In this document: positions 6,441 through 10,022 of the stretch, piece after piece
Numbering within the stretch: position 1 is the stretch's first letter
Layout of the letters: the number at the start of each line of letters is the position of its first letter
Source: Pseudomonadota bacterium
GTDB lineage: Bacteria > Pseudomonadota > Gammaproteobacteria > Competibacterales > Competibacteraceae
Assembly: GCA_018262135.1 (NCBI GenBank)
Contig: JAGTSD010000036.1
Coordinates: 1 to 10,022, forward strand
Direction of reading: 5' to 3'
Length of the DNA stretch: 10,022 nucleotides
Made by a program: the position numbers and the translations under genes
The notes under the pieces: generated by a model
Databases searched by the model: none
What the model saw: the letters and a program-made list of their open reading frames with translations, nothing else
What the model was told of the DNA's origin: nothing

Positions 6441-6926
6441 ATGCCAGACGAATCTCGATCACAGGTTGTTCGTAACGAGCCCATTCGCAAGACCATGCGG
6501 CTCACCTTTCGGGCTGCGAACGGGGAAATCCAGCTTATTTCCGTTGAGCATCTAGACATGATTTGCCCGCCATCCGTCGCCGAACGTCCCATCGTAGGCA
6601 AGAACGGCGGCTATTGGATGGAGCTGCGCGATAAAGCGGATCGCGTCCTGTTCCATCGTCTCCTGCATTCGCCGCTCGCCAACTCGGTCGAAGTCCACTC
6701 GCCGGATGGCAAGATCGAACGCATTTTTGGCGAACCCAAGGAAAACGTCTTCGAAGTGCTGGTCCCCGACGATGCCAATGCAAGCGCCATCGTCATGCTC
6801 GGGGAGACGCTCGAGCCGTCAAAGGTTCAAGAAGCGAAGCAGGCGCCCTCGCGCGAGCTGGCAAGGTTCAATCTATCCGAAGGCGACACTGGCAAGCAAA
6901 CCAAACGGGGACGAGGTGGAAAATGA
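6441..6926 (+). CDS. Companion protein of the M64 peptidase, beta-rich domain of unknown function
   Basis: The 161-residue product has no signal peptide. Residues 18-122 look like one compact beta-rich domain: MRLTFRAANGEIQLISVEHL (19-38), a Pro-Pro turn in DMICPPSVAERP (39-50), GGYWMELRDKADRVLFHRLL (56-75), SVEVHSPDGK (82-91) and FEVLVPDDANASAIVMLG (104-121). The tail (123-161) is charged, low-complexity and ends in a basic KRGRGGK. I recall similar short proteins or domains next to, or fused to, M64-type peptidases in several bacterial phyla, but without a known activity. Its stop codon overlaps the start of the peptidase gene (ATGA at 6923-6926), so the two are translationally coupled. A role in binding, inhibiting or delivering the peptidase is a reasonable but unproven guess. 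Confidence 0.8.
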   Translation: MPDESRSQVVRNEPIRKTMRLTFRAANGEIQLISVEHLDMICPPSVAERPIVGKNGGYWMELRDKADRVLFHRLLHSPLANSVEVHSPDGKIERIFGEPKENVFEVLVPDDANASAIVMLGETLEPSKVQEAKQAPSRELARFNLSEGDTGKQTKRGRGGK

Positions 6927-9646
6927 GCGCAAGCGATGGATATGTAGCCGGTACAACGAAAATTGTCGACCATGGGCCGGATAGCGCGCGTTGGAACCTG
7001 ATTATCCTGGGCGATGGATACCAGGCCAGCCAGCTGACCCAGTACCATACCGATGTTCAAAACTTCTTGAATACACTACGCCTGACGCCGCCCTACGATG
7101 AGCTTTTCTGCGGGATCAACGTGCACCGCATCGATGTCGTCTCGACCGATAGCGGGGCGGATGATCCGACACTTTGCGCGGGTGGAACGGGAGCGACCCC
7201 ACGTACATTTTTCGATGCCACATTTTGCAGTGTCGGTCCGGGCGGTGTGCGCCTGGACCGGCTGTTGACGGTCGATTCAAGCCTGGCGCTGTCTACCGCC
7301 GCCTCGCAAGTTACGATTCGCCACCAAATTATGGTGATTGTCAATTCGAGCAAGTATGGCGGCTCGGGCGGAAGCATCGCGGTATGCTCGACCAACATCC
7401 AATCGGCGCAGATCGCCATCCACGAGATCGGTCACAGCGCGTACGGGCTGGCTGATGAATACGGCGGAGATGGAACGGGGACGCCTTCCGGAGAGCCGCC
7501 ACAGCCGAACGTCACACGTGATACGAACCGCGCCACCAACAAATGGCGGGCGCTGATTCTTTCGACGACCCCCCTTCCGTCGTCGTGTGATGGGAGCTGC
7601 GTTTCGTCGAGCTGCGTACCGCCGGGCATCCCGCCGGCTTCAGGCGCGGTTGGGACCTACGAAGGCGGAGATTACTCGGACTGCAATGTCTACCGCCCGC
7701 TGCCCAGTTGTTACATGCGCGATTACAGCCCATTTTGCCCGGTGTGCGCCGGCGTCATCCGCCAGACCATCCAGCCGTTCCTGCCCGCCGAGTCGATCAA
7801 CCTGACCACGCCTAGCATTAACTTCCTGAACGTACCGGCCGGGATGGGCGGCGTGGGCGTGACCACCTACCGGGCGATCGTCTTCGATGTCGTCTCCTGC
7901 CGTACGCTGACATTCCAGGTTACCAGCGGGCCAAGCGGCGGTTTCGGCCTCCCGAATGGACCATCGGTCAGCGTCACCGCCGACCCAATCTTACCCACCG
8001 CCGCAGCGCGCCTGTGGTTATCGTACACATCCACCAACCCGGGCGACTCGGCCGCCGGAAGCGTAACCGTGCGTTGCGTCCAGACCGGCCAGACCTGGGT
8101 CATTAACATTTCTGCCAACACGATCGCCCGCCCGCATGCCGCGATTACATTGGTGCTCGACCGTTCCGGGAGCATGAACGATGACGCCGGCGATGCGGTT
8201 ACCAAGGTCCAGAAGCTTCGTGAAGCCACGAATACCTTCATCAGCATCTTACAAGCCAATGACGGAATCGGGCTGGTGCGCTTCAACCAGGCCGCCCAAC
8301 GCATCATGGAGGTGCAGGAAGCCGGCCCCGCCACAACCGGCGCCGGGCGTGTCGCCGCCTTGGGGCATATCAACAGCAGCGAGATCGATCCGTCTGGCTC
8401 GACCTCGATCGGCGACGGCGTGATCAAGGGCAAACAGATGCTGGATGACGCCCAGGCGGCGGCGAGCCCGCCGTATGATGTGGAAGCCATGGTTGTGCTT
8501 ACCGATGGGATGTGGAACCAGCCGCCGCCGCTGTCCAGCGTATCAGGCAGCATCACCGCGAATACGTACGCAATCGGTTTCGGGCTGCCTTCGAATATCA
8601 GCGTCCCCGCTTTAACCACCCTGTGCCAGGGGCATAACGGCTTCTTGCTGGTCACCGGGCAGATCACCCCTGACCAAACCATGCGTCTGAACAAATACTT
8701 CCTGCAAATCCTGGCCGGAGTGACCAATGCCCAGATTGCGGCTGACCCGGCCGGCGAGCTGTACGGGAACGCCGAGCACCGCATCCCGTTCTGGATCAAC
8801 GAAGCCGATTTTGGGATGGACCTAATCCTGCTCAGCCCGTTCCCGCAGGTGATCGACTTCAAGCTCGAGACGCCGGATGGGACGCTCATCACCCCCGCGT
8901 CTGGCTTTGGCGGTGCAAACTCCCAGTTCGTGATGAGCCAATATGCGTCGTATTACCGCTGCGCCTTGCCCGTGCTCCCGGCCGACCCGGGTGGCAACCA
9001 GGCCGGCTTGTGGTACGCCGTGCTCAAGCTTGGCCAGGGGCCTGCAGGCGGGCAAATCTTCACTCGCCAGCAGGAATACCAGGCGGCCGCTTTCAACTCC
9101 AAGCGCGGCGGGCTGCCATATGAGTTCGTCGCTCACACTTATTCCAGTCTGACCTTCCAGGCGGTCGCCCGGCAGACAAGTTACGATGTTGGCGCGCTCG
9201 TGCAGCTTTCGGCGACCCTGTTGGAATACGATGCGCCCTTGCTGGGCCAGGCCCAGGTATGGTGTGAGATTACCCGGCCGGATGGAGGCATGGATACGCT
9301 GCTGATGAGCGCAGCGGGAAGCGGCCAGTTCACCGCTGCGTATCCGCTGCTCTCGCCAGGCTTGTACAGCCTGCGCGTGCGCGCGCGTGGCCAAACCCGC
9401 TACGGGTCAGCCTTCGAGCGTGAGCGTCTGTTCACCGCCACGACCGTACCCGGCGGCGACATCTGGAACCCGAATGATCCGCAAGACAGCGAGCTTTGCA
9501 CGCTGCTGCATTGTTTATTGGAGCAGGGCGTGCTGACCGAGCAGACTTTATCCCGACTCAAAGAGCTTGGGGTCGAGATTGGCCCGTTATTGAAATGCCT
9601 GTACCAAAGTTGCCGTGAACGGGGAGGGGTGAATAGTGAACGGTGA
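6923..9646 (+). CDS. M64-type zinc metallopeptidase fused to a von Willebrand A domain
   Basis: The first 290 residues match the M64 (IgA-peptidase-like) metallopeptidase pattern. NLIILGDGYQ (25-34) is followed by a region around GINVHRIDVVSTDSGADDP (64-82), and then by the zinc motif HEIGHSAYGLADEY (167-180) with His167, Glu168, His171 and likely Asp178. A cysteine-rich loop (SCDGSCVSSSC, 221-231) and C254, C263, C272 and C275 follow. Residues 295-400 look like an Ig-type beta-sandwich. A vWA domain begins at ITLVLDRSGSM (408-418) with an intact metal site: D413, S415, S417, T494 and D528. Another beta region lies at 615-840. The C-terminal tail (850-900) is a predicted helical hairpin with two CX4C pairs (C859/C864 and C892/C897). 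Twenty or so cysteines suggest disulfides and an extracellular location, yet there is no signal peptide. The start at 6923 overlaps the upstream stop and has GAGGTGG before it. Substrate unknown; a host IgA target is unlikely in an environmental bacterium. Confidence 0.88.
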   Translation: MSASDGYVAGTTKIVDHGPDSARWNLIILGDGYQASQLTQYHTDVQNFLNTLRLTPPYDELFCGINVHRIDVVSTDSGADDPTLCAGGTGATPRTFFDATFCSVGPGGVRLDRLLTVDSSLALSTAASQVTIRHQIMVIVNSSKYGGSGGSIAVCSTNIQSAQIAIHEIGHSAYGLADEYGGDGTGTPSGEPPQPNVTRDTNRATNKWRALILSTTPLPSSCDGSCVSSSCVPPGIPPASGAVGTYEGGDYSDCNVYRPLPSCYMRDYSPFCPVCAGVIRQTIQPFLPAESINLTTPSINFLNVPAGMGGVGVTTYRAIVFDVVSCRTLTFQVTSGPSGGFGLPNGPSVSVTADPILPTAAARLWLSYTSTNPGDSAAGSVTVRCVQTGQTWVINISANTIARPHAAITLVLDRSGSMNDDAGDAVTKVQKLREATNTFISILQANDGIGLVRFNQAAQRIMEVQEAGPATTGAGRVAALGHINSSEIDPSGSTSIGDGVIKGKQMLDDAQAAASPPYDVEAMVVLTDGMWNQPPPLSSVSGSITANTYAIGFGLPSNISVPALTTLCQGHNGFLLVTGQITPDQTMRLNKYFLQILAGVTNAQIAADPAGELYGNAEHRIPFWINEADFGMDLILLSPFPQVIDFKLETPDGTLITPASGFGGANSQFVMSQYASYYRCALPVLPADPGGNQAGLWYAVLKLGQGPAGGQIFTRQQEYQAAAFNSKRGGLPYEFVAHTYSSLTFQAVARQTSYDVGALVQLSATLLEYDAPLLGQAQVWCEITRPDGGMDTLLMSAAGSGQFTAAYPLLSPGLYSLRVRARGQTRYGSAFERERLFTATTVPGGDIWNPNDPQDSELCTLLHCLLEQGVLTEQTLSRLKELGVEIGPLLKCLYQSCRERGGVNSER

Positions 9647-9670
9647 TTGATTCGCTCGATACCCCACCCC
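9621..9670. repeat. GC-rich inverted repeat around the end of the M64 peptidase gene
   Basis: GGGGAGGGGT (9621-9630) and ACCCCACCCC (9661-9670) pair in nine of ten positions with a 30-base loop that contains the peptidase stop codon. Together with AGCCCTCCCC just after it, this resembles a degraded copy of the G/C-rich palindromic repeats scattered between genes in many Chloroflexota and cyanobacterial genomes. It may help end transcription but has no T-run. Confidence 0.4.
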
Positions 9671-9718
9671 AGCCCTCCCCATCGAGCAGGAAGGCATAGA
9701 TTTCCGACCCCCCGCCGG

Positions 9719-9748
9719 CTCCCCCCATTGGTGTACCGATGAGGGGAG
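9719..9748. repeat. 14-bp imperfect hairpin in the convergent spacer
   Basis: CTCCCCCCATTGGT and ACCGATGAGGGGAG pair in 12 of 14 positions across a two-base loop; one of the two exceptions is a G-U wobble in RNA. It lies between the convergent M64 and SbcC genes, where a bidirectional terminator is expected, but lacks flanking T-runs. The CCCC/GGGG arms match the repeat debris at 9621-9680. Confidence 0.5.
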
Positions 9749-9774
9749 AGACTAGTGGCGGATGGCTGCTGGCA

Positions 9775-9791
9775 TGAGCGCTTGGCGCTCA
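9775..9791. repeat. Short perfect hairpin
   Basis: TGAGCGC-TTG-GCGCTCA is a perfect 7-bp stem with a three-base loop. A second short perfect stem, TTCTTC-CGA-GAAGAA, follows at 9821-9835. The spacer 9647-9911 contains no convincing gene; it is made up of such hairpins and repeat debris. Confidence 0.35.
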
Positions 9792-9899
9792 GGTGGGAAT
9801 ATAACACCCTGCTCGTCGATTTCTTCCGAGAAGAATTAGGTGCGGATATATGGGTGATTGCGTCCATGTTTTATCTGATCACTTGGATTCAATCTGAGT

Positions 9900-9916
9900 T
9901 CTAAATCGCATTTAGA
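9900..9916. repeat. Short perfect hairpin over the stop codon of the SbcC-type gene
   Basis: TCTAAAT-CGC-ATTTAGA is a perfect 7-bp stem whose right arm contains the TAA of the minus-strand ATPase gene. It is AT-rich and weak. It may be part of the 3' end signal, but no T-run follows. Confidence 0.3.
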
Positions 9917-10022
9917 TTACATTCACTGCCGATCCACGCTCGGTCTTCTCAACTTCGATGCGGTTCGGGAAGGCATCTTTTAGCTCGTCGATGTGTGTAA
10001 TAACCAGGATTTTGGCGAAATC
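9912..10022 (-). CDS. sbcC: SbcC/Rad50-type ATPase, extreme C-terminus (runs off the right edge)
   Basis: Only the last 36 residues and the stop are in the window. They read DFAKILVITHIDELKDAFPN then RIEVEKTERGSAVNVI, which is the typical end of SbcC/Rad50 ATPases: the ITHI.EL segment holds the conserved switch histidine after Walker B, followed by FP.RI.V.K...GS. The full protein, usually 850-1,100 residues with a long coiled coil and zinc hook, works with the SbcD/Mre11 nuclease in processing DNA ends and hairpins. Other SMC-like AAA ATPases end similarly, so the exact symbol is less certain than the family. It is convergent with the M64 peptidase gene. Confidence 0.82.
   Translation of the reverse strand, partial: DFAKILVITHIDELKDAFPNRIEVEKTERGSAVNVI

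Noticed and set aside
7867..8892. Minus-strand 341-codon open frame
   Set aside because: It is antisense to the vWA part of the M64 peptidase, whose motifs (DRSGS, TDG) prove the plus-strand frame.
9400..9867. Minus-strand 155-codon open frame in the convergent spacer
   Set aside because: Half of it is antisense to the peptidase C-terminus and the rest runs through hairpin and repeat sequence; no binding site or family features.

Overview
The window looks like chromosomal DNA of an environmental bacterium, most likely a member of Chloroflexota (Anaerolineae-like). This is an inference from the mix of gene families, the moderately high GC with AT-rich spacers, and the GC-rich 'CCCCACCCCAGCCCTCCCC'-type intergenic repeat debris. 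No rRNA, tRNA, CRISPR array, intact insertion sequence or integrase is visible.

Layout, left to right. (1) Positions 1-503, minus strand: the N-terminal part of a secreted TIGR03118-family protein with a clear signal peptide and ribosome binding site; it runs off the left edge. (2) Positions 504-698: an AT-rich promoter region with a short palindrome. (3) Positions 699-1082, minus: a remnant of a phage portal protein, cut off or frameshifted just after the conserved N-terminal block. (4) Positions 1105-1132: a perfect 11-bp hairpin. (5) Positions 1204-5657, minus: a tight three-gene unit made of a large SGNH/GDSL hydrolase with TIG-like segments, a 201-residue helical protein and a 496-residue beta-rich protein that may be TULIP-like (P47/BPI type). 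The last two genes are 5 bases apart, and the binding site of one overlaps the stop codon of the other. (6) Positions 5658-6012: a divergent spacer in which both strands carry codon-like sequence that does not form a clean gene. (7) Positions 6013-6210, plus: a small two-helix membrane protein. (8) Positions 6441-9646, plus: a coupled pair (ATGA overlap), a 161-residue companion protein followed by a 907-residue M64-type zinc peptidase fused to a von Willebrand A domain. (9) Positions 9647-9911: a spacer with several hairpins. (10) Positions 9912-10022, minus: the extreme C-terminus of an SbcC/Rad50-type ATPase.

The most interesting part is the pair of divergent clusters at 1204-5657 and 6441-9646. 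Both encode large proteins with extracellular-type domains (SGNH hydrolase, TIG-like, M64 protease, vWA, many cysteines), yet none of these proteins starts with a visible Sec or Tat signal peptide. Each large enzyme is tightly linked to small or medium partners of unknown function. Whether the two clusters act together is unproven.
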